A stretch of DNA of 64,000 nt from contig NC_092312.1 in NCBI RefSeq assembly GCF_036785885.1, positions 16,882,001 to 16,946,000 on the forward strand. Reading direction: 5' to 3'. Numbering within the stretch: the first letter of the stretch is position 1; each line of letters opens with the position of its first letter. The DNA is from Coffea arabica (Eukaryota; Streptophyta; Magnoliopsida; Gentianales; Rubiaceae). The position numbers and the translations under genes are program-made. The notes beneath the pieces are model-generated. The model did no database searches and was not told the origin of the DNA. It worked only from the letters and a program-made list of their open reading frames with translations. This document shows positions 1 through 9,900 of the stretch, piece by piece.

Positions 1-1
1 C

Positions 2-1666
2 CCTGACCTCATTCTCAACTTCATAAAATATCTTAGTCCCCAGTGCCTCAACTTGGAATGCTATTGTCTTGCTATTTCAATTCTCTCTCGAAGGCCATCT
101 CCAAAACAAGCCACAGAGCTTATCAAGACAGTTATCTGTTCTCGGATCGCGCGTATTAGTGACATTTTTTATGGATTGGTGGGTGCTAGAGAGAGATTAA
201 AGATATCGAGTTCGATTTTGCTGGATTTGTTGATCAGGGCGTTGTGCGAGTTGAAAAAGGGTGATGAGGCATTTGAGTGCTTTAAAATGATGCAGGGGAT
301 GAATGTCTTGCCAAAGATTGAGACTTGTAATGATATCTTGAGTTTGTTCCTTAAGTTGAATAGGACGCAAATGGCCTGGATTGTGTATGCTGAGATGTTT
401 CGAATGAGGATTAATTCTGGTTTGCGCACGTTTAATATTATGGTCAATTTGTTATGCAAAGAAGGGAAGTTGAAGAGGGCTAAAGAATTTATTAGGCAAA
501 TGGAGGGTTTTGGGTTCAAGCCGAACGTGGTAACATATAATACCGTAATTCATGGATACTGCTTGAAAGGGGATCTAGAAGAGGCTAATAAAGTTCTTGA
601 GTCGATGATATCAAAAGGGCTTGAGCCGGATACATATACATATGGATCACTGATCAGTGGCATGTGTAAGGAGCGTAGGGTGGACGAGGCGTCTGCACAT
701 TTTGTGAAGATGATGGAAGCTGGGTTGGCGCCCACAGCTGTGACATATAACACTTTGATTGATGGATATTGTAATAAAGGGGACTTGAAAAGGGCTTTCT
801 CTTATAAAGATGAGATGATCAAGAAAGGAGTAATGCCTACTGTATCTACTTATAATTTGCTAATTCATGCTCTGCTTCTTGAAGGTACAATTGGTGAAGC
901 TGATAATTTGTTAAAAGAGATGCAAGAAAAAGGGATGCTTCCAGATGCCATTACATATAATATACTGATCAATGGGCATTGCAGAGCTGGAAATGCCAAA
1001 AAAGCCTTTAGTCTTCATGATGAAATGTTTAGTAAAGGGATTCAACCTTCCCGAGTTACATACACTTCACTGATTCATGTCTTGGGCAAGAGGAACAGAA
1101 TGAAGGAGGCAGATGACTTGTATGCAAATATATTACGAAGAGGTGTATTACCAGATCTTATAGTGTTTAATGTGTTAATTGATGGTCACTGTGCAAATGG
1201 AAACATGGAGCGTGCTTTTCTGCTTCTGGAGGAGATGGATAAGATGAAGGTCACCCCTGATGAAGTGACCTATAATACACTTATTCGAGGGTATTGCAGA
1301 GAGGGTAAAGTGGAAGAAGCACGTGAACTTTTTGCTAGGATGAAGGGACAGGGAATTGAACCTGATCATATCACCTATAACACACTGATTAGTGGGTATA
1401 GTGGGAGAGGTGACGTGAAAGATGCCTTCAGAGTGCGGGATGAAATGTTTAGTTTAGGGTTCAATCCTACACTTCTCACTTACAATGCTCTTATACAAGG
1501 ATTATGCAAAAAAGGCAAAGGAGATCTTGCTGAACAACTCCTTAAGGAAATGGTGAGTCAAGGTATTACTCCTGATGACAGCACTTATATTTCTTTGATA
1601 GAAGGTATTGGGAATGCAGGTAGCTTTAAGGGTAAAAGTATCCAGGATGAGGTATCTTGTGCATAG
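2..1666 (+). CDS. P-class pentatricopeptide repeat protein (At2g15630-like), 5' end outside window
   Basis: An uninterrupted reading frame is already open at base 2, so the start codon lies left of the window. No in-frame ATG precedes the first repeats. The visible 555 residues are a chain of about 12 canonical 35-residue P-type PPR motifs, with recurring TYNTLI, YCREGK and EMxxxG signatures, and a short C-terminal tail without E or DYW domains. The product is expected to bind organellar RNA in a sequence-specific way, probably in mitochondria, but the targeting peptide is not visible. From memory the order and wording of the repeats resemble Arabidopsis At2g15630 closely, for example the run around DEMLSLGFNPTLLTYNAL (here DEMFSLGF). 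The gene is intronless over the visible part, as is usual for this family. Stop codon TAG is at 1664-1666. The family is certain; the orthology is probable. Confidence 0.93.
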   Translation, partial: PDLILNFIKYLSPQCLNLECYCLAISILSRRPSPKQATELIKTVICSRIARISDIFYGLVGARERLKISSSILLDLLIRALCELKKGDEAFECFKMMQGMNVLPKIETCNDILSLFLKLNRTQMAWIVYAEMFRMRINSGLRTFNIMVNLLCKEGKLKRAKEFIRQMEGFGFKPNVVTYNTVIHGYCLKGDLEEANKVLESMISKGLEPDTYTYGSLISGMCKERRVDEASAHFVKMMEAGLAPTAVTYNTLIDGYCNKGDLKRAFSYKDEMIKKGVMPTVSTYNLLIHALLLEGTIGEADNLLKEMQEKGMLPDAITYNILINGHCRAGNAKKAFSLHDEMFSKGIQPSRVTYTSLIHVLGKRNRMKEADDLYANILRRGVLPDLIVFNVLIDGHCANGNMERAFLLLEEMDKMKVTPDEVTYNTLIRGYCREGKVEEARELFARMKGQGIEPDHITYNTLISGYSGRGDVKDAFRVRDEMFSLGFNPTLLTYNALIQGLCKKGKGDLAEQLLKEMVSQGITPDDSTYISLIEGIGNAGSFKGKSIQDEVSCA

Positions 1667-3521
1667 ACATGTGTAATACTTGGAAAGCCATGCATGGATA
1701 GATATTTTGACAGTATCAGGCATGAGCTCTTGCTGGAGTGTAAATTCTTGTGTTGCTTACTTCTTGATAGCTTTATTTTGGGATTCGATATATTATACTC
1801 CTGCATGAAAAGTAAAGACACTGTCATGAGGGTGGATAGAGTAAAAACACTGGCACCTTCAGAATTTTGTCACAGTACATGTGTCTACAGGCTTAAGAGG
1901 CTGTTCTGTTGAGGATGTAGAAGCTGATTCTCTATTTCTAGTAATGCTTCAAGGCATGCAGTGAAAAATGTCATTGTGCTTGCTAATGTACCTATCTGAG
2001 CTTGTGAAGCAGACTACCTGCTACATTGATGTTCTTTGAGGAAATCTCATTGCTGCGAGATATCCTTTATCAACCTTTTTCAAAAATGATGTTTCCAGGG
2101 CACTGAAAATAGGATGAGAATCATTTGAAGGGGGTTTTCCATCATCAAGGTAGTAATGTATACTTTATTGATCAAAGGCTTTGCTAAAGTGGATCTGAAT
2201 ATGAGGATTTGGTGCTACATTTTGCTTCGGGTGAGAGACTCTTGCATGCAGAAACCTTTTTGTTTGGAGTAAGAGTCGTGCGACTGAAGAGCTACTTTTG
2301 AATTAGAAGTTCAACCTGTAGATTTGGAAGGTTTAATGAAGTCGAATACTTCTGCCAGCCTCAACATGATTTAGGTCTGATCATGTAGATAAATTTTTTT
2401 CTTTTATTCTTTTTTTTTATCAATCTTTTGCTCAGCGATGCACTCCCTTTGTAAGTCATTTATGTGCTGTAATACTTTCGGGGAGACATCAATTTTGTAG
2501 TTAAAATTCGTGTTGAACAAGAAGAAACTATTGGTACTTAATTGATGAACAAGTATTGATGTTGATTTGAGGGAATTTTGTAATGTCCATCTCCCTGAAC
2601 AGTTTCTGTTTCTTCTTATCCCGTTAATACATCTGCTTGCTATGGTCTGGCTCTTTTTATTTGTGAAATGAAATTAATGGAATGTTTTGTTTAATAACAT
2701 CTCTTTTATGATGCATAGCGTTCTTTTCGTTATTTATTTCATAGTTCACCCATGCAGATAATGCATGATACAGACTCGTCCTGTTTTTGCTGTAAGAAAC
2801 CCCGCTTAGTTTATTCACATCACCATCTGTGCAACTTTGTTGGAAGAAATTGCGCTACTGCTTCAGCTATCTCAATCTTCCAGTCCATTTGAAATTGGAC
2901 TGGACAAGGAACACAAGTATTTTTCATAAACCATTACTCGGTCTTAGGTAATGTTCCGTCAGGATCTTGAAACGAACTTGTTATCGCCAGTAAAGATATT
3001 ATTATGTCTTTAAACAAGTGATAACGCCTCATGTGCTACTTTTAAGAATTGAAACATATCAGAGTCCACTACTTGATGGTGGGGTCAAAGGTCTGTATCC
3101 CTTGTTATCAGTTCACTGGCTTCGAATTCCTGAAAGATGGTTATGTATTTATGGTCAATTGACAATTGAATATGGTAATCCACTAGCTCTTGTCAACTGC
3201 CTCTATGCCTTATTCTTTAGTGTGTTACTGCATTAAATCGCCATTCAAACAAACATGAGTCCTAACACGTAAGGCTATGAGATTATATGTCATAACCTTT
3301 CCATTTCAACTGTAGACACAATTTTTCTTTGAAGAATAGTGGAAGGGTCACATTTGGATGGTTTGTCATCATTTTAGTGGAATTGTTTGTGGAAACACAT
3401 GCACCATGCACCAAATTTTGTTTACAAAACCTATCATGCATTTCTGAGACGAAATTCCGCTAAGTACTTCCAAGTATTTAAGCCTTGCAGCAGACCCAAT
3501 TCTCCAATATCAGAAACTTCA
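1667..3521. other. Intergenic: PPR 3' UTR and upstream region of DUF716 gene
   Basis: No convincing coding frame is present. Several T-rich stretches followed by AG (for example 2393-2438) could be introns in a long PPR 3' UTR, but no splice pair can be proved. Several ATGs upstream of 3522 precede the DUF716 start, one of them in frame at 3387. Confidence 0.5.
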
Positions 3522-4424
3522 ATGGGAAAACTTGTGGAACACCTAGTATCTGGCTTCACCCTTGCCAGCCTTGGTTTCTGGCATGCCTTCAACACAGTCA
3601 GAGCCTACCATGCAAATGACTCTTCTAAATTTACAGCAAGGTTTTGGTACCCATTTAGGAGTCCAATTTGCAAACTTAAAAATCTGGAGCTCACACTTGT
3701 CATGTCTTTCTCTATCTCGGCAATTTTCATGCAAATCTTAGACTTTCCTTCTCTACACCTTTCTTCCAAACTTGAGAATTTTGAGCATGCAACTATGTTC
3801 CTTCACCTTGCCATTTTTTCTGGTTTCAATCTTCTTGCAGAGCTAAGTCATTTGTCTGAGACCCTATCTGGCGTCTCCGGCATACTTGCAGCCTCTGTTT
3901 TTGCTCAAGAGCTTTTCTTGCTCCATTACCACTCAACTGATCACATTGGACTTGAGGGTCATTACCATGGGCTTTTGCAGCTCATAGTATTGGCCTCACT
4001 GTTCGCTGCATTGGTTGTAACTTCTTGTCCTTCTAGTTTCCCTGCAGCACTAGCTCTTTCGGTTTCAGTCATATTACAAGGATGCTGGTTCATCGTTATG
4101 GGATTCATGTTGTGGGTTCCTAAGTTCATTCCACAAGGATGTGTGGCGCAGTTAAGTGATGCCAGCAGCAGCATCATGCAAGGAGCGGTCGTCTGTGAGA
4201 CTCAAGAAGCTAGTTTCAGGGCAAGAGCACTGGCTAACTTGCAGCTCAGTTGGATGCTTTCTGCAGTTTTGATCTTTGTCACAGGGATTTTGCTTGGATT
4301 TTCCAGAGCTTTTGCACCTAGAGGACCATCAACTGACTATAAGCAATTACAAACTAGAGCCACGGATATACCCTTAGCAATTACGGGATTCAAGCAAACT
4401 TGGCCACGAGAAGTGAGAACTTAA
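3522..4424 (+). CDS. DUF716 / TMEM45-family multi-pass membrane protein
   Basis: Single-exon gene for a 300-residue protein. I start it at the ATG at 3522 (MGKLVEHLVSGF) because family members usually begin with a short MG..H..G leader just before the first membrane helix. The frame stays open upstream to an ATG at 3387, but those 45 residues look like untranslated sequence. About six to seven hydrophobic segments are visible, including LTLVMSFSISAIFMQIL, a segment around LLQLIVLASLFAALVV and a final one around WMLSAVLIFVTGILLGF. His-rich spots near HLSETLSG and LLHYHSTDHIGLEGHYH fit the DUF716 pattern. Plant DUF716 proteins have no firmly established biochemical role; a few have been linked to pathogen responses. 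Length is normal for the family. The next gene lies 1.2 kb downstream on the same strand. Confidence 0.88.
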   Translation: MGKLVEHLVSGFTLASLGFWHAFNTVRAYHANDSSKFTARFWYPFRSPICKLKNLELTLVMSFSISAIFMQILDFPSLHLSSKLENFEHATMFLHLAIFSGFNLLAELSHLSETLSGVSGILAASVFAQELFLLHYHSTDHIGLEGHYHGLLQLIVLASLFAALVVTSCPSSFPAALALSVSVILQGCWFIVMGFMLWVPKFIPQGCVAQLSDASSSIMQGAVVCETQEASFRARALANLQLSWMLSAVLIFVTGILLGFSRAFAPRGPSTDYKQLQTRATDIPLAITGFKQTWPREVRT

Positions 4425-4729
4425 CTGACTACTCAAGTCTGGCAAATTAGTTGCCAATTAAAGGGCCTACGATGAACTTGGAGTCCATGTAGTGTTTGGA
4501 TTCCGAGGAATGATGTACATAAGAATATGTGATTTTGGAGCGTTAACCTATCCTTTGCCCTCGATGTATTCCTGTCAAGACTGGTTTCAGTATGCTGATG
4601 GATTGAAAACTTCGTGCAAACTTAGACTAATAATCGATATACTTTCAAGAGAAGTGCCTTAGACAGCCACCCTTGGTCAAAGTTCGTTAGGTTTTCGTCC
4701 CTGGATGAAAATAGTTTGTGGATTGTATC

Positions 4730-5105
4730 CATGGTTCGCCGTGGCGGGTTGCGGTCTCGTCGCGATCTCTCGGTTGTTTCACATTCGTCGCGGCATATCG
4801 ATTGAATATCGGGTGATATAAATATTATAATACATAAAAATTTCCAAAATTTTTGAAAAAAATACTAAAATTAGAAAATATAAAAAAAAAACATAATTTT
4901 AAAAAATATCCGAGTCGATTTCAAGTTAACTTGAATATATCGACTGATATCATGCATCACGAATTCGAATCGGCCAATATCGATCGAGTCAGAGCGAATC
5001 GTTACGAATATGATAATATTATGGGGATCTGAATTGTACCAGTCCCCTCCATTCCGATTACAACTCGTCGATACGTATCGATATCGGCTGATATTGCGAA
5101 CCATG
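4730..5105. mobile_element. Small non-autonomous inverted-repeat element (MITE-like)
   Basis: The segment starts with CATGGTTCGC (4730-4739) and ends with its exact reverse complement GCGAACCATG (5096-5105). The direct repeat TGTATC lies just outside both ends (4724-4729 and 5108-5113). The interior is AT-rich with many ATCG and CGATAT words (palindromic ATATCGGC-type motifs) and has no coding capacity. The ends and the small direct repeat support a terminal-inverted-repeat DNA element. The superfamily is undetermined. The rest of 4425-5604 is the 3' UTR of the preceding gene and the promoter region of the next. Confidence 0.62.
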
Positions 5106-5604
5106 ACTGTATCAAGAAGAAAGATTATGATCGTCAAAACACGGAAAGGACAAATAAAAAAAAAGTTAAAATAACAACACTAGGTCCAAGTTACGATGAT
5201 TTTGAGGGTGACTGCGTGGGTGGGTAGATGGGTTGGTCTAGGGCCGCCTAAAGTAATTTCAAGAAATGCGTTCCCATTGAATAGTTAATTAATTTCATCG
5301 TTTCAAGTTTTCATCACCCTCAAGTCTCGAGATCCATGATACTTGCTTAGTTACTTCCAAAATAAGTGAGCAGTACCACCTTTATCACTGAAGAAGCGTG
5401 TTCTCCTCCAGTAGGTTACAAGCAATCTAATTCTAAAGTAAGCTCAAGAGAACAAAGCAGTTACTCTGACCCCCATCCAATGAGCTGCATGCGAGATCCT
5501 TGTGGAGAAAATTCACAAAGCATTTACCTATTTACTTTCTGGATAAGAACTGCACGAACATCAGAATTCTGCAGCACCCGTTGTCCAGAAGTCCCACTTG
5601 AATC

Positions 5605-6945
5605 ATGACTCGGTTATCATCCAGAATCAGATGCCTGTGCCCAGTTGTGGTGTTTAGCTTGTTGGGGTGCCTGATCACGATCCGGTTATACTCCTTAACG
5701 AGCCAACCCTTTGTGCCTGGTGCAAAAATTCAAATGCCTAATACCTATCTTTCCCAATTTGGTGAACTCGTAGATGTGGAGGAACTGGAACACCCACCCT
5801 TATCGAAAGGGCAAGACACGCAAACTACAAGCCTGGTTGATGAGTTTCTTGACAAGGACTCCCAGATCAGGAGTTTTTTCTTTCCTGATAAGAGAAACGC
5901 TATCGATCCGGGGGAAGGGAGTGATAGGAATTACTATTATCCAGGAAGAATTTGGCTAGACACGGAAGGGAATCCAATCCAAGCTCATGGAGGCGGGATT
6001 TTGTACGATGAGAGATCAAGGAGGTACTACTGGTATGGTGAGTACAAGGATGGTCCAACCTACCGTGCTCCCGGGAAGGGCGTGGCCAGGGTGGATGTCA
6101 TTGGAGTTGGGTGCTATTCTTCCAAGGATTTGTGGACTTGGAAGAATGAGGGCATTGTGCTGAAAGCAGAAGAAAAGAACGAGACTCATGATCTACACAA
6201 GTCCAAAGTTCTAGAGAGGCCTAAAGTGATTTACAATGAGAAGACAGGTAAATATGTAATGTGGATGCACATTGATGATGCTAACTACACTAAAGCCTCA
6301 GTTGGAATTGCTATCAGCAGTTCTCCAACTGGTCCATTTGTTTATCTTTATAGCAAGAGTCCTCACGGATTCGATAGCAGGGACATGACAATTTTCAAAG
6401 ATGGAGATGGTATAGCATACCTGTTTTACTCTTCTCTGCACAATAGACAAACTCATATTGGTCCCCTCAGTAAAGATTATCTTGATGTTACAAATTCTAT
6501 GACCAAGGTTTTAGTCGGACAGCACAGAGAAGCGCATGCTGTGTTTAAACACCAAAGCAACTACTACATGATCACATCAGGCTGTAGTGGCTGGGCACCC
6601 AATGAGGCACTGGTTCATGTGGCTGAATCAATTATGGGGCCATGGGAGGCCATTGGAAACCCTTGCTTTGGAGCAAACAAAGTTTTTCGGGTCAACACAT
6701 TCTTTGCTCAGAGTACATTTGTACTTCCCATGCCAGGGGGACCTCCGGGGTCATTTGTTTTTATGGCTGATCGTTGGAAGCCAGATGACTTGCGCGATTC
6801 AAGATATTTATGGCTGCCTCTAATTGTGGAGGAAGAAGCATACCAACAGCTGCCTCTTGTTAGTCCTATAAGGCCCAAAGTATCAATCTTTTGGCATGCA
6901 AAATGGATGATACCTTACAGAGGAATTCGTGAGAACTCACGATGA
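5605..6945 (+). CDS. Glycoside hydrolase family 43 protein, probable Golgi exo-beta-1,3-galactosidase
   Basis: Single-exon gene, 446 residues, starting at the ATG at 5605. Residues 12-31 (PVVVFSLLGCLITIRLYSL region) form one hydrophobic segment after a basic N-terminus, which is the type II anchor expected for a Golgi enzyme. The catalytic five-bladed beta-propeller runs from about residue 112 to 430, with IQAHGGGI (125-132), YYWYGEY (141-147), the acidic SRDMTIF strand (D260) and HREAHAVF (E309). By comparison with GH43 enzymes, D260 and E309 are the likeliest catalytic acids, but this is inferred. The closest plant relatives I recall are Arabidopsis GH43A/GH43B (At3g49880 and At5g67540), exo-beta-1,3-galactosidases that trim type II arabinogalactan on arabinogalactan proteins in the Golgi. 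Length matches the family. No frame breaks are seen. An upstream untranslated exon cannot be ruled out. Confidence 0.9.
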   Translation: MTRLSSRIRCLCPVVVFSLLGCLITIRLYSLTSQPFVPGAKIQMPNTYLSQFGELVDVEELEHPPLSKGQDTQTTSLVDEFLDKDSQIRSFFFPDKRNAIDPGEGSDRNYYYPGRIWLDTEGNPIQAHGGGILYDERSRRYYWYGEYKDGPTYRAPGKGVARVDVIGVGCYSSKDLWTWKNEGIVLKAEEKNETHDLHKSKVLERPKVIYNEKTGKYVMWMHIDDANYTKASVGIAISSSPTGPFVYLYSKSPHGFDSRDMTIFKDGDGIAYLFYSSLHNRQTHIGPLSKDYLDVTNSMTKVLVGQHREAHAVFKHQSNYYMITSGCSGWAPNEALVHVAESIMGPWEAIGNPCFGANKVFRVNTFFAQSTFVLPMPGGPPGSFVFMADRWKPDDLRDSRYLWLPLIVEEEAYQQLPLVSPIRPKVSIFWHAKWMIPYRGIRENSR

Positions 6946-7723
6946 GGTTTTTCATGCCTATAAATCATTGAGCAACATAACAAGGTTTAATGTGTCTTTA
7001 TCCAACTACAGGCACAAGGTAGCTCAATCATGTGTACACTTTATCTAACCAGGACACAAAGGAAACGGAAATAACAGAGCCAATATGCTAGCTCCATTGC
7101 AAAATGTTCTGCTCTGGGCAAGATGTCTATTAACTTCTTTAGCTTGTAGTTTTGCAGTTTAGTATCTGTTGTACGAAGCAAGATAATTCTTGATAAATAG
7201 TATCCAAGATGTAGAAGCCCGCATTGTTCCCAGGAAAAGCAGCATAAAATCCTTCAGTTGGTTGCCAAAATTTCATCCATCGGTTAATGGGCGAGGTAAA
7301 AAGGTGATTGAAAGATGTGTTAACAGAGAACGTAAAAATTTTTCTATAAAAAATCACAATCCAAATAAGAAGGTTCACAAGCAGTTGAGGAAATAAATAA
7401 ATAAATAATTGCTTTGAGTGTCATAAGTTGGCAGGTCTGAGCTTGAAGAGTTTCACGAGTAAACTTGGTGTCAAGCGTTAAACCAGAATAGGGAGCCACA
7501 AATAAATGGATGACTGAGATGATGAATGTCTAGCTTTTGGCAATAGAAAGGAGAAATGTTGATCAACGCAGTGTCTCAAGAAGTTTTCAACAGAAACGAA
7601 TTGTACAAATTTGGTTCACTTGTCCAAATTAACTCAATTCTACATCCAGAATAGAATTAGGCAAAAAAGAACAGAAACCTTGATGAAAAACATCTTCTTT
7701 AACCAACTAAATTTTGTAATTTC
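6946..7723. other. Convergent intergenic region between GH43 and petM genes
   Basis: Holds the 3' UTRs of two genes that face each other. AT-rich, with AATAAA-like runs near 7393-7407 (AAATAAATAAATAAAT). No coding signal or structured repeat recognised. Confidence 0.5.
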
Positions 7724-8101
7724 TTATTCGGACTCTTCAACGGAGGTTTCGATTCGAAGAAGAACAAATCCCACAGCTACTCCAATAAGAACTAGGACTT
7801 GAATGATAGCAGCAATCCTGAATATCTCATCAGCAGCATTGCAGGTTGAAGAGAGAGCTCCGCCACCTCTGCCTTTGCTCTGTGAAGGACAACTCAATGA
7901 GCCAACAATCTTGGCAAAGGATTGTTCAGTGCTAACAGGAAGGCCTAATGAGACAACATTGTTGTGAGCCTTAAGGCCACCAAATGAGTTCAACCCACTA
8001 ATATAGGTGACTTTGGTCCTCCTTAGGGAGGTTCTTCCTGAGCCGGGAATAGCTGCAGCCTTAATCGTGGCCGGAGATAGCGTAGCTGTGGCTGTCGCCA
8101 T
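7724..8101 (-). CDS. PetM: Cytochrome b6f complex subunit 7 (PetM), nuclear-encoded chloroplast precursor
   Basis: Single coding exon for 125 residues. The N-terminal 80-90 residues are rich in Ala, Ser, Thr and basic residues ([10 protein letters not shown]...), typical of a chloroplast transit peptide. The mature C-terminus has the PetM signature: [15 protein letters not shown], then a single membrane helix and [15 protein letters not shown]. PetM is a one-helix structural subunit of the cytochrome b6f complex in the thylakoid membrane, which passes electrons from plastoquinol to plastocyanin. The middle segment [14 protein letters not shown] is one I remember as conserved in plant precursors (Arabidopsis At2g26500). 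The start is the ATG at 8101-8099. The 5' UTR probably contains an intron (see 8121-8221). It converges with the GH43 gene. Confidence 0.94.
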   Translation of the reverse strand: MATATATLSPATIKAAAIPGSGRTSLRRTKVTYISGLNSFGGLKAHNNVVSLGLPVSTEQSFAKIVGSLSCPSQSKGRGGGALSSTCNAADEIFRIAAIIQVLVLIGVAVGFVLLRIETSVEESE

Positions 8102-8120
8102 TGCTTCCTGACCGACAACC

Positions 8121-8221
8121 TATGGAAAGAGAAAGATGTAACAATTATGCAAAAGGGGTGCCTGACTACCTTAAAATACAGATACGTGTTTCTTTTGGAC
8201 TTGATAGGGTGGTCAAGTTAC
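8121..8221 (-). other. Probable 5' UTR intron of PetM
   Basis: On the minus strand a good donor (AACAAGG followed by GTAACTTG, G at 8221) and an acceptor (CTTTCCATAG, ending at 8121) bracket 101 bases just 19 bases upstream of the PetM start codon. Leader introns are common in plant photosynthesis genes. No transcript is available to confirm it. Confidence 0.5.
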
Positions 8222-8864
8222 CTTGTTCGGAATGATCGGTGCAGAGCTCTAAGCTTGCTAAAATGCAGAGATAAAGAATGAGTGAGCAAGTGAGACTTTC
8301 TAAATGAAGTGGATAAGATGGTCAGCCAATGGTTGGCTGAAAAAAGGATCGGATGAGATTTCTTTGAATGGTAAAAGCGTTAGCTTTGATAGGGGCCAAG
8401 AAAAGTGTGGGCTTTTGAGGACTTGGAAGACCATTTCTGTCATCTCTGAATTAACAAGCACAGTCACTACTTATTATCAAAGTTCAGTGATGATTTCTCC
8501 AAATAACACAAAATAGCAGAAGTCTGTTTTCAGAAATTATTCAATCTGGCTATGAATGTCACTCAAAATATCTAGGGTAAAAGGAAGTTCGAAAGTAGGA
8601 ATCTTATTTGTATGACCTTCCGAATCAGAAAACTGATTGAAAACAAACCAAAAACAATAGCAAGTAGGCATGAACCTTAACACCACATCTCCTCTTCGCA
8701 AAACAATGACTCGAACTAGGCAAACAAGTTCTCAACTAATAAGGAGGTCAGCAATCCCAAGATTTATTTTTTCTAGTATATCAATGTATCATGAAGCCCG
8801 AATCCGTCTAGGACTGGGTATCTATAAAATTGTTAGGGCAATTGCATTGTACAGTTTAGGATTC

Positions 8865-9892
8865 AAATGGGTTCAATCTGTATTTGAAGAGATGGAATTG
8901 ATTGCGTGTTACAACCTCAAAAAATTTGCTCTCCTCTTTGGATGGATGATGTTGTGGTGGTTTTATTCCCAGTTCCCACCTGTGACTATGATCATCGATT
9001 CGGTTTCTTCTTCTTGGTTAATGCATCTGTATCCTGATTCAAGAATCGGAATTGGCCTTCCTCATTCGAAATCAGGTAGAGATCATATCAAGCATTTTAG
9101 ATTGCCCGAAAAAAACGGTAGAAAGAAACCTGTTAAAGAAGGTGCAGCGGATTGAGAATCACAGGGCTTGATCACAATATTGAACATGCTAAACTTCCAA
9201 AATCACAAACTCGAAAATAATTCTATTTCAATTGATATCCCTATAAACACACTGAACCGACAATAAAACCAATTCTCACCATCAAGCTACAACACATATA
9301 TGGCCTCCCTATTTCCTCCATTTCACGGGGGAAAAAAAATACAACTCTAACGAAATTATCATTGCCGCCCAACAAATATGCCTTAACGATGATTGAGCCA
9401 ATAGGAAAATGACAAAAATCTAAGGGAAAAAAAGAAAAGGAATCAAATATCGCTCTCCGGGAGATTTTCAAGCGACGGCAACCGGCTGTCGCTTGGGAGG
9501 TTCGATATTCTTATTCTTGCGATCGGAATCGGCAAAATCTTCCGTATTATAGATGACGGCGATGTAAAGAGAACAGCTAGGGCACCGAGCGATCTCTTCG
9601 CCCAGACGGAGTTCTTCCCTGGTGATCCGGAAGAGGCCTCCGCAGGGGCAGGGATACATGAAGGCCTGGAGCTCCTCGTTCCATTCCATGTCCTCAATCT
9701 CTGCGTCGTCGTATGACATCTGATCTCTCGCTGTTTTCAAGTCCTGGACTATAGCTGCTTCTTTGAACAGAGTTAGCGTTTTCGGAAGCATCGCTCAGGT
9801 GGTTGCCCAGCTGGCGGAGGTGGCGTCTATTAAAGTTAGGGCTCCCTGAGCCGCCTTCCACGAATTGAGCAATTCAGGGTCTTAAAAGATTA
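8865..9892. repeat. DPH3 duplication unit, copy 1
   Basis: About 1 kb that matches 12894-13834 nearly base for base, in the same orientation. It covers the DPH3 gene, its 3' flank (shared TGGGTTCAATCTG, TTCCCAGTTCCCACCTGTG and CACCATCAAGCTACAA blocks) and about 170 bases of 5' flank, where a shared CTTAAA.GATTA ends the match. Copy 1 keeps about 100 bases near 9295-9405 that copy 2 has lost or replaced by a short TATATA run. Bases 8222-8864, between PetM and this unit, show no gene. Confidence 0.88.
9468..9719 (-). CDS. DPH3: Diphthamide biosynthesis protein 3 (CSL zinc finger), copy 1
   Basis: Complete single-exon 83-residue protein from MSYDDAEIEDMEWNEE to KRQPVAVA. The frame is open further upstream, but MSYDD is the family start. 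The DPH-type (CSL) zinc finger covers residues 5-60, with metal ligands C24, C26, C46 and C49 (CPCG...CPSCS). DPH3 carries iron or electrons to the DPH1-DPH2 enzyme in the first step of diphthamide synthesis on elongation factor 2, and also supports tRNA wobble-uridine modification by Elongator. Compared with copy 2 it has six substitutions: A6V, M21T, G28D, R31Q, A54T and D66N, written copy 1 to copy 2. As I recall the family, D28 and Q31 (CPCGDLFQI) are the conserved residues, so copy 1, with CPCGGLFRI, is the more diverged. The zinc ligands are intact, so it may still be functional. Confidence 0.92.
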   Translation of the reverse strand: MSYDDAEIEDMEWNEELQAFMYPCPCGGLFRITREELRLGEEIARCPSCSLYIAVIYNTEDFADSDRKNKNIEPPKRQPVAVA

Positions 9893-9900
9893 TCTGCATT

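Noticed and set aside
3018-3236. 72-codon frame upstream of the DUF716 gene
   Set aside because: No domain, not joined by splice sites to the downstream gene.
8670-9155. 161-codon plus-strand open frame next to DPH3 copy 1
   Set aside because: The duplicated counterpart at 12894-13200 is broken by stops and indels, so the frame is not under coding selection; no family resemblance.
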